From Methanolinea mesophila (GTDB lineage Archaea > Halobacteriota > Methanomicrobia > Methanomicrobiales > Methanospirillaceae): a stretch of DNA of 64,000 bases. A program made the translations under genes and the position numbers. A model generated the notes under the pieces. That model ran no database searches. It had not been told where the DNA came from and saw only the letters and a list, made by a program, of their open reading frames with translations. Numbering within the stretch: position 1 is the first letter of the stretch; every line of letters begins with the position of its first letter. Below, piece by piece: positions 25,688 through 35,472 of the stretch. The stretch lies in assembly GCF_017873855.1 (NCBI RefSeq), contig NZ_JAGGKR010000001.1, positions 2,237,529-2,301,528 on the forward strand, given 5' to 3'.

Positions 25688-25745
25688 TTTTCCCGGGTTT
25701 CGGGCTCCCCTGAATCAGGGGGAGAATTCCGGCCTGTTTCCGCTA

Positions 25746-26504
25746 TTAAAGGGGAATAAGCCAGGGATCTCCTTCCCGGTAGAGCCTCACCACGTCGCCG
25801 ATTACGATGACTGCCGGGGGTTTCACGCCCGCATCACCGGCGATCGCTCCTATCTCCCTGAGCGGTCCGGTGGTGACCCGCTGGTCCTTTCGGAGTCCCC
25901 TCTCGATGATAGCCACCGGGGTTTCCGGGTCTTTTCCGTTGGCGACGAGTGCCCCCGCGATCATGGGCAGATTCTTCACTCCCATGAGAATGACGATCGT
26001 TCCCCTCCCCCTCGCGAGCAGTTCCCAGTCCAGGGCCGATTCGGGCTTGGTAGGGTCCTCGTGACCGGTGAGGATGGTGACCTGCGACGCATATTTCCGG
26101 TGAGTGAGGGGGATCCCCACCGCACCAGGCACCGCCACCGCACTGGTCACCCCGGGGACGAGTTCGACTTGGATATCGTTCATCCGGAGGACCTCCATCT
26201 CCTCTCCTCCCCTGCCGAAGACAAAGGGGTCTCCTCCCTTGAGCCGGACCACCTGCTTCCCTTCCCGGGCATACCGGACCATCAGGTCCTCGATCTCTTC
26301 CTGCTCCAGCGTGTGCCGGTTCCCGTACTTCCCGCAGTCGATCTTCTCGGCATGCGCCGGGAGAGCCGAAAGGATCTCCTCTCCCGGGAGCTGGTCGAAG
26401 AGGATCACCTCTGCCCCGGCGATGACCTCCATCGCCCGGACCGTGAGCAGCCCCATTCCACCCGGGCCGGATCCGACCAGGTAGACCTTACCCTTTCTTT
26501 CCAT
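25746..26504 (-). CDS. cobA: Uroporphyrinogen-III C-methyltransferase (SUMT)
   Basis: 252 residues. It methylates uroporphyrinogen III at C2 and C7 to give precorrin-2, the branch point for siroheme, F430, heme (alternative route) and cobalamin. Features: YLVGSGPGGMGLLTVRAME (usually GPGDPELLT; the variation is in the loop), LFDQLPGEEILS, VVRLKGGDPFVFGRGGEE and PGVTSAVAVPGAVGIPLTHR. Stand-alone SUMT with no fused uroporphyrinogen synthase. Last gene of the hem run, two bases after hemC. Confidence 0.95.
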   Translation of the reverse strand: MERKGKVYLVGSGPGGMGLLTVRAMEVIAGAEVILFDQLPGEEILSALPAHAEKIDCGKYGNRHTLEQEEIEDLMVRYAREGKQVVRLKGGDPFVFGRGGEEMEVLRMNDIQVELVPGVTSAVAVPGAVGIPLTHRKYASQVTILTGHEDPTKPESALDWELLARGRGTIVILMGVKNLPMIAGALVANGKDPETPVAIIERGLRKDQRVTTGPLREIGAIAGDAGVKPPAVIVIGDVVRLYREGDPWLIPL

Positions 26505-26505
26505 C

Positions 26506-27396
26506 TTACTCGTCCTCCTTTAATCCGAGCTCCCGGTAGGCCTCGCGGATCAGGTCTCCCGCCTCGTCCCGGAGCAGCCTCCCCACCCGGCGTGCGTCTT
26601 TTAGGTCCGATATCCTCTCCTCCATCCGGACCCCGCGGGACCCGTCGAGGGAGAGCACCTCCGCGATAAGAAGACCGTCACGGCAGTAGATGCCCTGGGG
26701 CGTGTAACACCCGCCCCCCACTTCCTCCATGACGGCACGCTCGACGTTCACGTCCCTCCTAGAGGGGGGGTGATCGAGGATTTCCAGCGGGCCGGTGACG
26801 GAAGGGTCGTCCCTCGCCACTACCGCGATGGTGCCCTGGTTGGGGCTGGGGACGAAGCGATCCGGGGGGAGCCGGTTGCCGGGGACCGAGATCCCCATCC
26901 GCTGCAGCCCTGCCTCCGCGAGCACGATAGCGTCGTACTGCCCCTCCTCAAGTTTCCGGAGCCTGGTGTCCACGTTACCCCGCAACTGGGCCGGTTCCCA
27001 GGAACGGTTCATGCGCAGCAGCTGGGCGCGTCTCCGCGTGCTGCTGGTCCCGATGACCCTGATCCTGTCCTCCGGGACGAGATGCACCATGAAGTCCGCC
27101 GGGGAGTCCCGTTCGAGTATCGCACAGGTGGTGACCCCTTCCGGTCTGCGGGCAGGGATGTCTTTCATGCTGTGAACCGCGCAGTCGATCTCCCCCCGGA
27201 GGATGGCGTCATCCAGGGCGCGTACAAATACCCCCTGCCCCCCGATCTCGTGAAGGGGGACCCCGGTGATGGTGTCACCCGGCGTGGTGATCACCACGGT
27301 CTCCGCGGCGATACCCTCCCGATCCAGGAGCGCACAGACTCTCGCGGCCTGCGCCAGGGCGAGCCTGCTCCCCCTGGTCCCGATCAGGAGAGGCAT
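26506..27396 (-). CDS. hemC: Hydroxymethylbilane synthase (porphobilinogen deaminase)
   Basis: 296 residues. It joins four porphobilinogens into preuroporphyrinogen on a dipyrromethane cofactor. Features: [16 protein letters not shown] at the N-terminus, [26 protein letters not shown], and the cofactor-binding Cys in [12 protein letters not shown]. The frame extends further upstream, but the family begins at the ATG at 27396, overlapping hemL by 13 bases. Confidence 0.96.
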   Translation of the reverse strand: MPLLIGTRGSRLALAQAARVCALLDREGIAAETVVITTPGDTITGVPLHEIGGQGVFVRALDDAILRGEIDCAVHSMKDIPARRPEGVTTCAILERDSPADFMVHLVPEDRIRVIGTSSTRRRAQLLRMNRSWEPAQLRGNVDTRLRKLEEGQYDAIVLAEAGLQRMGISVPGNRLPPDRFVPSPNQGTIAVVARDDPSVTGPLEILDHPPSRRDVNVERAVMEEVGGGCYTPQGIYCRDGLLIAEVLSLDGSRGVRMEERISDLKDARRVGRLLRDEAGDLIREAYRELGLKEDE

Positions 27397-28625
27397 GCCC
27401 CGTAGGCCTCCCCGATCAGTGCAGTCTCCGCGTCGCCGTGCGCGATGGAAAGGAAGTTGGTCTCGAACTGCGAAGGAGGAAGGAATATTCCCCGTTCCCG
27501 CATAGCGCTCCAGAACCTGAGGAAGGTCCCGGTATCGCATTCCTTCGCCTGGAGATAATTTTCAGGCGGGGAGTCCCGGAAGAAGTGCTTGAACATCGAG
27601 CCGATCCGGACGAACGAGCCCTTCTTTCCCTCGGCAGCCTCCCCAATCCTTCTCGCCCGGTCCTCGAGCACCCCGTACACCCCGCGGTTCCGGTGGATCC
27701 AGTCCAGCGTGCCGTACCCGGCCGCAAGCGAGAGGGGGTTACCCGAGAAGGTACCTGCCTGGTACACCGGGCCTTCGGGGGCGATGAGCGACATGATCTC
27801 CTTTCTCCCGCCGAACGCCCCGATAGGAAGCCCCCCTCCGAGGATCTTCCCGAGCGTGGTAAGGTCGGGTTCGACCCCGAACATGGCCTGGGCACCGCCG
27901 ATACCCAGCCGGTACCCGGTGATGACCTCATCGAATATGAGCAGCACGTCGTGGGTCCTGGTGATCTCCCTGACATCGGCGAGGTATCCCGGCCGGGGGA
28001 GAATGGGGCCGATGTTACCCATCACCGGCTCCATGATAAGCGCAGCGATATCGCGGTTCTTCGAGAGCAGCTCCTCGAGGGCCTCGGAATCGTTGTAGGC
28101 GACCTGGCGGGTGCGGGCGGCGACCTCGGGGATGACACCCGCGGAGTCCGGGACCCCGAGCGTGGTGGCCCCCGACCCCGCCTTTATCAGGACCCCGTCG
28201 TGGGCGCCGTGGAACCCTCCCTCCAGCTTGACGAGGTCCTTCTTCCCGGAAAATCCCCTGGCCAGCCGGATCGCAGCCATGGTGGCCTCCGAGCCCGAGG
28301 AGACGAAACGGACCATGTCCATACCGGGGTGGTCCCTGGTAACCAGTCCGGCGAACTCGGGTTCGAGGGGTGTGGGAGTCCCGTAGAGCCATCCCCGGGA
28401 GAGCTGTTCCTCTATCGTCTTTTTTATCTCCGGGTGGGCGTGACCGAGGAGCAGGGGGCCGTAGGCCATGCAGCAGTCGATCAGCTCCTCGTCGTCAACG
28501 GTGGTCAGCCTGCACCCCTCCGCCCGGGCGGTATAGAAAGGATAGGGCTTGATCGCCCTGACGGGGCTGCTCACCCCGCCGGGCAGGAGCGTCCGGGCCC
28601 GGTCGAAGTACTCACTGCTCTTCAT
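27384..28625 (-). CDS. hemL: Glutamate-1-semialdehyde 2,1-aminomutase
   Basis: 413 residues, PLP enzyme making 5-aminolevulinate from glutamate-1-semialdehyde. Features: [36 protein letters not shown], the PLP-pocket motif [13 protein letters not shown], and the Schiff-base lysine in [16 protein letters not shown]. The ATG at 28625 ([10 protein letters not shown]) is chosen because homology starts there; it overlaps the end of hemB by 14 bases. Confidence 0.96.
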   Translation of the reverse strand: MKSSEYFDRARTLLPGGVSSPVRAIKPYPFYTARAEGCRLTTVDDEELIDCCMAYGPLLLGHAHPEIKKTIEEQLSRGWLYGTPTPLEPEFAGLVTRDHPGMDMVRFVSSGSEATMAAIRLARGFSGKKDLVKLEGGFHGAHDGVLIKAGSGATTLGVPDSAGVIPEVAARTRQVAYNDSEALEELLSKNRDIAALIMEPVMGNIGPILPRPGYLADVREITRTHDVLLIFDEVITGYRLGIGGAQAMFGVEPDLTTLGKILGGGLPIGAFGGRKEIMSLIAPEGPVYQAGTFSGNPLSLAAGYGTLDWIHRNRGVYGVLEDRARRIGEAAEGKKGSFVRIGSMFKHFFRDSPPENYLQAKECDTGTFLRFWSAMRERGIFLPPSQFETNFLSIAHGDAETALIGEAYGACLS

Positions 28626-29577
28626 CCAGCCACCCCGCGATATCCTCCGCAAAATACGTGATCAGCAGGTCCGCCCCGGCACGTTTCATGCAGAGCATGC
28701 TCTCCATGACCACCTCACGCTCCTTTATCCAACCGCGTTCGGCCGCCGCTTTGATCTGGGAGTACTCGCCGCTTACCTGGTACGCCGCGACCGGGAGCCC
28801 GAACTCCCTGATCTTTGCGACAAGGTCGAGGTAGAGCCCCGCGGGTTTGACCATCAGGATGTCGGCGCCTTCATCCGCATCGAGCCGGGACTCCATCAGG
28901 GCTTCCCTGCCGTTCGAGGGAGGGAGCTGGTACGTGCTCCGGTCGCCGAAAAGGAATCCCGAGTCCGCAGCCTCCCGGAACGGCCCATAGAGTGCACTGG
29001 AAAACTTGGTGGAATAGGACATGATCAGTACCTCGGAGTACCCGTTTTCGTCCAGGGCATGCCGAATCGCACTTACTACCCCGTCCATCATGCACGAAGG
29101 GGCCACGATGTCCGCGCCTGCCTCTGCATGGCTCACGGCAATCCTGGCCATAAGGTCAAGCGAGGCATCGTTCTGCACATCCGGACCCCCCCGCCCCGGA
29201 GCGACTATCCCGCAGTGGCCGTGAGAAGTGTATTCGCAGGCACAGACGTCGGTGATGATCACCATGCCGGGCATCGCCGCCGCGATCGCACGGACCGCCT
29301 CCTGGACGATCCCCCGGGGATGGTAGGCCTGGCTCGCCATCTCGTCCTTCTGGTCGGGGATCCCGAAGAGGAGCACCGCCCTTACACCTTCCTCGGAGAG
29401 TTTCCTGACCACCGCCGGGATATCCAGGAGCGGGTAACGGAACTGTCCCGGCATCGAACCGATGGGGACCGGCGCGGACGCGGTCTGGTCTACGAACAGG
29501 GGCATGACCAGGTCTTCTTTCCGAACCGAATGCTCGGCGAGGAGAGGTCGGATCTTGCTCTCCCGCAGCCTTCTCAT
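28612..29577 (-). CDS. hemB: Porphobilinogen synthase (zinc type)
   Basis: 321 residues. It condenses two 5-aminolevulinates. The zinc cysteines are in [12 protein letters not shown], so this is the Zn-dependent class. The two active-site lysines are in [15 protein letters not shown] and [12 protein letters not shown]. The ATG at 29577 ([12 protein letters not shown]) overlaps the hemA stop as ATGA; an ATG six codons upstream is less likely. Confidence 0.96.
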   Translation of the reverse strand: MRRLRESKIRPLLAEHSVRKEDLVMPLFVDQTASAPVPIGSMPGQFRYPLLDIPAVVRKLSEEGVRAVLLFGIPDQKDEMASQAYHPRGIVQEAVRAIAAAMPGMVIITDVCACEYTSHGHCGIVAPGRGGPDVQNDASLDLMARIAVSHAEAGADIVAPSCMMDGVVSAIRHALDENGYSEVLIMSYSTKFSSALYGPFREAADSGFLFGDRSTYQLPPSNGREALMESRLDADEGADILMVKPAGLYLDLVAKIREFGLPVAAYQVSGEYSQIKAAAERGWIKEREVVMESMLCMKRAGADLLITYFAEDIAGWLDEEQ

Positions 29578-30851
29578 TCTTCGTTGGGGAAACACAGTTT
29601 ATCACCTCGTGTAATTGCCGAGACCAGCGATTCCGCGGATTTCAGGTCGCCTTCCTCGGCGCACATCCTTACCGATACGGTCACGTCGGCAAGGATCTTG
29701 TTCACCAGTACCCTGGTGAGGTCTTCCACCACCTCTTTCGTCCGGGGGTCGCCCGCGCCCAGACGGGCAAGTGCCCGGTCCCGCTCCCGGATCCTGATGG
29801 ACTCGGCCCAGGTGTGGAGGATCGCGAGTGTATCGTCGGCGGCCTTCCCGTTTAAGAGCCGGATGAACTGGCCGAGTTCCTGCTCGATGTAGTCCCTGGC
29901 CTTCTCGGCCTCGGACCTGCGGGTTGACATCGTCATCTCGTTGATCCTCCGCAGGCTGTCGATGGTGAACAGCCGGACCCCGTCGATCCGTTCCGCCCCC
30001 TCCTCGACGTCCCGCGGCTGGGCGATATCGATCACGATGAGAGGCCGGGGATGGCCGTCGAGAGGCCAGCACCGTGCCTTCATCACCTGCGCAAGTTCAT
30101 CGGTCCTGATGACCGGGTGGGGAGCGGACGTGCAGGAGATGACCACGTCCGAGAGTGCCAGGTACCGGGGCAGGTCATTCATCCGCACCGCTTTCCCGTC
30201 GATCTTATGGGCCAGGATCTCCGCCCGTTCATAGGTCCGGTTCGCCACGTAGATCGCGGTGAGGTCTTTTGCCGCCAGTGCCTGGGCCACCAGCATCCCG
30301 ATCTCGCCCGACCCGATTACCAGGATGTGTTTACCCCTGAGCGTGCCGAGTTCCTCCTCTGCGAGCGTGACCGCGGCTGATCCTATCGATACCGCCCCCC
30401 GGTTTATCTGCGTCCGCCGTCGGACCTCGACACCCACGTGGATAGCCTTGTTTACGCAGAGCTCGAGGATCGGGCTTGCGGTACCGCATTCCTGTGCGAT
30501 CGTAAGCGATTTCTTGAGCTGCCCGAGGATCTGGTCCTCCCCGACGATCATGGAGTCCACCCCGCAGGCCAGTTCCAGCAGGTGCCGGAGGGCATCCGTG
30601 CCGGTATCCAGGGAGAATGCTTCGCGTCCTTCTTCCTGGAGCAGCGACGCGAGGTGTGCCGCCTCACCATGGACCAGCACCTCCACCCGGTTGCAGGTCT
30701 GGAGCAGGGTCACTCCCCGGAAACGGTCCCGGGCTTTTGCCAGGAAGGCCTCCTCGTCAGGGAAGCGGAACCTCTCCAGCTCGTCGACCGCTGCGGTATG
30801 GTGGGTGATGCCCGCGATTGCCACAGGCGCGAGGAGCGGGTCGTGAGTCAA
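29574..30851 (-). CDS. hemA: Glutamyl-tRNA reductase
   Basis: 425 residues. First committed step of C5 tetrapyrrole synthesis: NADPH reduction of glutamyl-tRNA to glutamate-1-semialdehyde. The catalytic Cys is in LLQTCNRVEVLVHG; also GITHHTAAVDELERF, the NADPH loop VIGSGEIGMLVAQAL, and a C-terminal dimerisation helix region. ATGA overlaps with both neighbours. Confidence 0.96.
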   Translation of the reverse strand: MTHDPLLAPVAIAGITHHTAAVDELERFRFPDEEAFLAKARDRFRGVTLLQTCNRVEVLVHGEAAHLASLLQEEGREAFSLDTGTDALRHLLELACGVDSMIVGEDQILGQLKKSLTIAQECGTASPILELCVNKAIHVGVEVRRRTQINRGAVSIGSAAVTLAEEELGTLRGKHILVIGSGEIGMLVAQALAAKDLTAIYVANRTYERAEILAHKIDGKAVRMNDLPRYLALSDVVISCTSAPHPVIRTDELAQVMKARCWPLDGHPRPLIVIDIAQPRDVEEGAERIDGVRLFTIDSLRRINEMTMSTRRSEAEKARDYIEQELGQFIRLLNGKAADDTLAILHTWAESIRIRERDRALARLGAGDPRTKEVVEDLTRVLVNKILADVTVSVRMCAEEGDLKSAESLVSAITRGDKLCFPNEE

Positions 30852-31468
30852 AGGTATCGCTCCTTTACAAGGTTCCAGGCGGCCCCCTCTCCATGTGGTA
30901 AAAGGTTCCAGACCTCACGATCCTCGAGGACACGGTACAGCAGTTCCCTCCGCTTCTCCTGCGACGGTTCGGTCCGCCGGATCTCGTTCCGCAACCGCCC
31001 CTGGAGCGCGATCATCCTGTCGAGGCAGGGGAGTTCCCGCTGGATGTGCTCGCGGAGGTACCGGGAGATCGCGGGGCTCACCCCCCCGGTTCCGATTGCC
31101 AGGGCGTAGTTCTTTCCCTTCACTACGGAGGGGATGAGAAGGTCGCCCGACTCACCGTCCGCGTTGTTGAACAGGATCCCCGCCCCTTTCGCCAGCCGGC
31201 CGATCCGGTCGTTTAATTCCCGCTCCTGCGTTGCAGCCACGGCGATCGCAGCCCCCTCGAGCAGGCGGGCGAGATCCCGGTCGCCGAGGGCCGAGAGATC
31301 GACCTCCCTGCACTCGGCGTCGATTTCTGAAAACGATGGGTCGAACGATCGGGAGAATACCGTCACTCCGGTCTCCCCCGCAAAAAATCCGGCTTTTCGT
31401 GCCCCCACGGCGCCTCCGCCGAAGATCACCACCTTCTTCCCATGCAGATCCACGAAGAGAGGGGTCAT
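30848..31468 (-). CDS. Precorrin-2 dehydrogenase / siroheme synthase-like (Met8/CysG-N)
   Basis: 206 residues. NAD-dependent oxidation of precorrin-2 to sirohydrochlorin. The N-terminal Rossmann loop is VVIFGGGAVGARKAGFF; then VAATQERELNDRI, ILFNNADGESGDLLIPS and GVSPAISRYLREHI, all typical of the Met8/CysG dehydrogenase domain. No SUMT domain is fused; that activity is the separate cobA. First gene of the hem operon. Methanogens use sirohydrochlorin for F430 and siroheme as well as cobalamin. Confidence 0.92.
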   Translation of the reverse strand: MTPLFVDLHGKKVVIFGGGAVGARKAGFFAGETGVTVFSRSFDPSFSEIDAECREVDLSALGDRDLARLLEGAAIAVAATQERELNDRIGRLAKGAGILFNNADGESGDLLIPSVVKGKNYALAIGTGGVSPAISRYLREHIQRELPCLDRMIALQGRLRNEIRRTEPSQEKRRELLYRVLEDREVWNLLPHGEGAAWNLVKERYL

Positions 31469-31492
31469 GATTATAGTACCATGTGGCTCCTG

Positions 31493-31505
31493 TTTTTAAT
31501 TAAAC
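31493..31505 (-). promoter_or_regulatory. Promoter of the hem/SUMT operon
   Basis: The minus strand has CAGTTTAATTAAAAACAGG about 25-37 bases before the ATG at 31468, a good archaeal TATA element with a very short leader. Confidence 0.5.
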
Positions 31506-31600
31506 TGTTGGAATTGTTCCTAAAAATCCCTTAATCGTGGGAAAATCAGAAATGCGGCCAAAGGTATTATCTGTCTGATGATGGTAAGGAAACGTTGGTC

Positions 31601-33034
31601 ATGTATGAACTGGCGACCCCGGTAAACATCCGCACGGTGATCCGGTATGCGGGCCAACTGCTGGTCGTGATCGGGGGGATACTCCTGGTACCGGCGATAT
31701 TTGCGGTATTCCTGGGAATGTTGCACGATGCCCTGATCTTTACCCTCACCGCGATCGCCACCGGAGCTGCCGGGTATCTCCTGTTCAGATTCATCCCGGT
31801 CAGGGACCTGGAATGGAAGGAGGCCATGGTAGTGGCCGCGCTCGCGTTTCCCCTTGCCGGGGTGGTAAGTGCCGTTCCCCTTGCGCTCATCGCAGGGATC
31901 CCTTACCTCGATGCGCTCTTCGAGGCGGTCTCCGGAATCACCACCACGGGGCTCTCGGTCGCCCAGGCGGACCCCGGCCAGGTCTTTCTCTTCACCCGTT
32001 CGTGGCTGCAGTGGGTAGGCGGGATAGGGATTGTACTCCTGGTACTCTCGGTGCTGGTCTCACCCGGCCTGACCGCACGCCGCCTCTTCTCTCCGGCCAT
32101 CGGGGACCAGAACCTCATCTCCGGGGCGAAAACCACAGTTATGATCCTTTTCCGGATATATGCCGGAATTACTCTTGCAATATTCGCCCTGCTGCTTATT
32201 GCCGGGATGACACCGTTCGACGCGATATGTCAGTCTTTCACCACGGTGTCCACAGGGGGATTCTCCACCAGGCCCGATTCGATAGCAGGTTTTTCCGGTG
32301 CGTTCATCCCGGCGATCATCACCATCGGGTGTATCATGGGGGCGACAAACTTCAGCCTCTACTACAGGGTCACCCGGGAACGGGGTGCATTTTTTAAGAG
32401 CATCCAGGTCCGCTGGTTCTTTGGAATCGCTCTCATAGGGATCGTTCTGCTGCTGATAGCGATGCTGCCCGCCGCGGATCCCGCAACTGCCGGGTCGGTC
32501 GCCGTCTTCCAGGCGTTTTCGGCACTCACTACATCGGGGTTCTCCACCACGTCGATCGCGTTGCTCCCGGATGCGGCGAAGGCGGTCCTCGCGGTTCTCA
32601 TGTGGATCGGGGGAGGGGTGGGGTCCACGGCGGGAGGGATAAAGGTCCTCAGGATTGCGGTCCTGGTGAGTATGGTCTACCTTGTGTTCCTCCGCTACTT
32701 CCTGCCCCGTGAGGCGGTCACCCCTTTCCGGGTCGGAGGTATCCAGGTTTCCGAGGAGGATATCTTCAGGATCGTCGCCTATTTCTTCCTTTATATCGTG
32801 GTCCTGGTGGCTTCTGCGCTGATCTTCCTGTTCTCCGGGTTTCCTGCGCTCGATTCGCTGTTCGAGGTGTCGAGTGCGCTCGGGACCGTCGGCCTTTCCA
32901 CCGGGATAACCGGAGCGGGGCTTGCTACGGTGCTCAAGGTGACGCTGATCGCGGACATGCTGCTCGGGAGGATCGAGATACTGCCGCTTCTTATAGTGGT
33001 TATGCCGCGGACGTGGTGGAAAAGAGGAGCTTAA
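31601..33034 (+). CDS. trkH: Trk-type potassium uptake protein, membrane subunit (TrkH-like)
   Basis: About 477 residues, with ten or so membrane helices and the four pore-loop segments of the TrkH/KtrB family: ITTTGLSVAQADPG, TVSTGGFSTRP, LTTSGFSTTSIALLP and GTVGLSTGITG. The glycine in each loop forms the potassium filter. A TTG lies two codons earlier, but the ATG at 31601 follows a ribosome site (GGTAAGGAAA). Its nucleotide-binding partner (TrkA-like) follows after 195 bases. Confidence 0.93.
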   Translation: MYELATPVNIRTVIRYAGQLLVVIGGILLVPAIFAVFLGMLHDALIFTLTAIATGAAGYLLFRFIPVRDLEWKEAMVVAALAFPLAGVVSAVPLALIAGIPYLDALFEAVSGITTTGLSVAQADPGQVFLFTRSWLQWVGGIGIVLLVLSVLVSPGLTARRLFSPAIGDQNLISGAKTTVMILFRIYAGITLAIFALLLIAGMTPFDAICQSFTTVSTGGFSTRPDSIAGFSGAFIPAIITIGCIMGATNFSLYYRVTRERGAFFKSIQVRWFFGIALIGIVLLLIAMLPAADPATAGSVAVFQAFSALTTSGFSTTSIALLPDAAKAVLAVLMWIGGGVGSTAGGIKVLRIAVLVSMVYLVFLRYFLPREAVTPFRVGGIQVSEEDIFRIVAYFFLYIVVLVASALIFLFSGFPALDSLFEVSSALGTVGLSTGITGAGLATVLKVTLIADMLLGRIEILPLLIVVMPRTWWKRGA

Positions 33035-33229
33035 ACCAGGCCATGGGGGGAATTGCCCCTGCGGGGGTGAATACACTGCCTTATGCCGGGAGACGGTGTG
33101 GAAAGCCGGGGCGCCGATTGGCGAAACCCGGGCCGGGCGAAAACTACAAAGTGCATGGGGACAGGAGAAGGGTGCGTACAGGGGAACGAACATGACGGAA
33201 AGAATGATCGTATCGCAGGGGGAGGTCAC

Positions 33230-33898
33230 ATGAGGGTCATCATCGTCGGCGGCGGGTCGCTCGGGCTCGATCTCTCCAGGATCCTGATCGAAGAAAGGCA
33301 CCAGGTGGTCCTGATCGAGAAGGAGGAGGCCCGGGCGATCGAGCTCGCAGAGTGCCTGGACTGCTCGGTGATTCATGCCGAAGGGACCCGTCCGGACATA
33401 CTGGAGAAGGCAGAGATCGGAAGTGCCGATGCCGTCGTGGCGGTCACCACCCACGACCAGGACAACATCATCATCGGACTGATCGCGAGGACCTTTGGGA
33501 TACCGCAGATCATCATCCGGACCGACGACCAGGACTACCTGACGGTGGCGAACAAGCTCGGGTTCCACCGGGTGGTCAACCCGGCTCACACCACTTCGGT
33601 CATCATTGCGGACGCCCTCCGGGGGATCGACACCGTGGAGCTCTCCACCCTGGTCCGGGGCGAGGTGCGGTTCGTCGGAGTCATGGTGGGTGAGCCCCAT
33701 GACGGAAAACATCTCGCGGACCTCCCCCTCCCGGGGAATACCGATTATGTGGGGATCTACCGGGGGGAAGACTTCATCTTCGCCCGGGAAAATCCCGTGC
33801 TCGCGGAAGGCGACGAAGTGCTCGTGGTAACGAAGGAGGAGAACCCGAGAGAACTGGACCGGCTTATCCGGGAAGGGATACCCCCGATGCCCCTGTAA
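33230..33898 (+). CDS. trkA: Trk-type potassium uptake regulator (TrkA-like, RCK)
   Basis: 222 residues. The RCK-N Rossmann domain VIIVGGGSLGLDLSRILIEE binds NAD(H) or ATP and gates TrkH; GTRPDILEKAEIGSADAVV and DQDNIIIGLIARTFG are typical. The C-terminal RCK-C domain spans about 135-215. Only one RCK-N/RCK-C pair is present, half the size of E. coli TrkA, as usual in archaea. The ATG at 33230 has a strong GGGGGAGG site; the frame upstream is not coding. Confidence 0.93.
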   Translation: MRVIIVGGGSLGLDLSRILIEERHQVVLIEKEEARAIELAECLDCSVIHAEGTRPDILEKAEIGSADAVVAVTTHDQDNIIIGLIARTFGIPQIIIRTDDQDYLTVANKLGFHRVVNPAHTTSVIIADALRGIDTVELSTLVRGEVRFVGVMVGEPHDGKHLADLPLPGNTDYVGIYRGEDFIFARENPVLAEGDEVLVVTKEENPRELDRLIREGIPPMPL

Positions 33899-33991
33899 CC
33901 GTTCCCGTTTCCCTCGAAGAATAATCCCGGTTGCCATGGGAGCGGTTTCCTGTTCCCCAGGAAAATCCTCCTGGAAACCTTCTTTTCGATA

Positions 33992-34001
33992 TCCTTATAA
34001 T
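33992..34001 (+). promoter_or_regulatory. TATA box of the tRNA-Gly gene
   Basis: CCTTATAAT sits 32-41 bases before the first base of the mature tRNA, the normal distance for an archaeal tRNA with a short leader. Confidence 0.55.
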
Positions 34002-34032
34002 CCAGCACCACGTATCATTTAGAGCACATTAC

Positions 34033-34104
34033 GCGCCGATAGTGTAGTGGTTATCACTAGGCGTTGCCAACGCCTAAACCCGGGTTCGAGTCCCGGTCGG
34101 CGCA
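34033..34104 (+). tRNA. tRNA-Gly (anticodon GCC)
   Basis: 72 bases with a seven-pair acceptor stem (GCGCCGA / TCGGCGC), D-arm, anticodon GCC at 34066-34068 in the loop TTGCCAA closed by AGGCG/CGCCT, T-arm CCGGGTTCGAGTCCCGG and discriminator A. No intron. The CCA end is not encoded. Confidence 0.96.
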
Positions 34105-34233
34105 TCGCATCTCTGTTTTGCCACATCTTCATTCGCAAATATTCACTGCATTCTTCACCCGACACCATCCACAACAAATACGACCCCGTAATTTCAAAGC
34201 AGTACAAGATATGCAGCACCGGAGCGCGATGAA

Positions 34234-35307
34234 GTGAAAATGACACCGAGAGGCTGGTTCGCTCTCTCCATCCTGGTCAGCCTGACAGTCATCGTCATCG
34301 TGTTCGTGACGACCTTCAACGAGCAGACCCTCCGGTATATCCTCACCTTCAACGTCGTCTTCCTCTTCCTTGCCATCTCCTTCCGCCTTCTCGCCCTGGT
34401 CTTCTGGGGCCTGCGGATCCAGCTGATGTCCCGCTCGCTCGGGTACCGGGTGCCGCTCCCGCACTGCGTGAACATGGTCCTCGCAGGGCTGCTCGTGGGG
34501 ACCATCACCCCCGGCTCGGCCGGCGGGGAGCCGCTTCGGGCCCACGAGCTCTACCGGTCCGGCGTCAAGCTCGGCGATGCTGCGGCGGTGGTGATCGTCG
34601 AACGCATCCTGGACGGGGTCGTGCTTACTCTCATGGGCGTCATCCTCATGGCGGTCATCACCGAATACGTCCTGGCGACCTTCGGCCCGGCCCTGCTGTT
34701 CCTCGTCGTCATCGCATGGATCGTGATGGCCATGTTCCTCGCCATTCCTCTTCTCACCATCAGGTACCCGGAATGGACCAAGAGGCAGCTCCGGAGACTG
34801 GTGAACTGGCTGGTGCCGAAACTGTCGTTCTGGCGCTCGGCGAAGAGGTTCGGGGAGATGGCCGACAAGGAGATCGACAACCTCTTTATCAGTGGCAGGC
34901 GGTTCATCGGGACCGCACGGATGGGCCTGTTCCAGGGCGGGGTCATGACTGCGCTCTTCTGGGTCACGGAGTTCGCGGTGGCCTCGTTCGTTCTCATGGG
35001 CCTCGGGTTCGGTCCGTTTCTGGTGCAATCGTTCTTCTTCCAGATCGTGATCGCAATCATCGGGATGCTGCCCCTCACCCCCGGATCTTCGGGGGTCACC
35101 GAGATCTCCACGTCCTCGCTCTATGCGTTGATCATCCCCACTGCCTCGATCGGGGTTTTCGTCCTCTTATGGCGTTTCGTCACCTTCTATCTCAATATCC
35201 TGCTCGGCTTTGCCGCCAGCCTGGCGATATTCCGCCGGGAGATCGAGAGCAGGGAGAGGGAGAAAGGGGCAGAGGTAACCGGCGACGAAACCGGAGGAGA
35301 GGAGTAA
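34234..35307 (+). CDS. Flippase-like membrane protein (UPF0104 / LPG synthase TM family)
   Basis: 357 residues with about eight membrane helices. Belongs to the lysylphosphatidylglycerol-synthase-TM/AglD-like family: GLRIQLMSRSLGYRVPL, the conserved GTITPGSAGGEPLRAHEL near residue 95, and PLTPGSSGVTEISTSSLY near 285. Family members act at the membrane on lipids or lipid-linked sugars. The exact substrate is unknown. The GTG at 34234 has GGAG nine bases upstream; an ATG two codons later is also possible. A glycosyltransferase lies next door on the other strand. Confidence 0.88.
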   Translation: MKMTPRGWFALSILVSLTVIVIVFVTTFNEQTLRYILTFNVVFLFLAISFRLLALVFWGLRIQLMSRSLGYRVPLPHCVNMVLAGLLVGTITPGSAGGEPLRAHELYRSGVKLGDAAAVVIVERILDGVVLTLMGVILMAVITEYVLATFGPALLFLVVIAWIVMAMFLAIPLLTIRYPEWTKRQLRRLVNWLVPKLSFWRSAKRFGEMADKEIDNLFISGRRFIGTARMGLFQGGVMTALFWVTEFAVASFVLMGLGFGPFLVQSFFFQIVIAIIGMLPLTPGSSGVTEISTSSLYALIIPTASIGVFVLLWRFVTFYLNILLGFAASLAIFRREIESREREKGAEVTGDETGGEE

Positions 35308-35472
35308 CACCCGAAAATCCTGCAGATATGGCGTAAATGGGAAATTAATGCCGGAGGATACGGAAGAAACCTGGTGCAAACAGGCGTGCAGTAAGACGGG
35401 ATCAACCGGCGGATATGAAGAATGCGAGAAATAAAGCGAAATCTTCAGGCTCCCATGAAAAAAGCCTGATTA

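Noticed and set aside
25651-25745. Possible cobalamin riboswitch before the cbi genes
   Set aside because: Only 95 bases, the TATA element sits close to the start codon, and no B12-box-like sequence is visible.
27438-28661. 407-codon plus-strand frame
   Set aside because: Antisense to hemL, no recognisable domain.
32060-33937. 625-codon open frame on the minus strand
   Set aside because: It is antisense to trkH and trkA, whose products have clear family motifs. The antisense product is rich in Arg/Asp/Gly/His repeats typical of shadow frames in GC-rich DNA.
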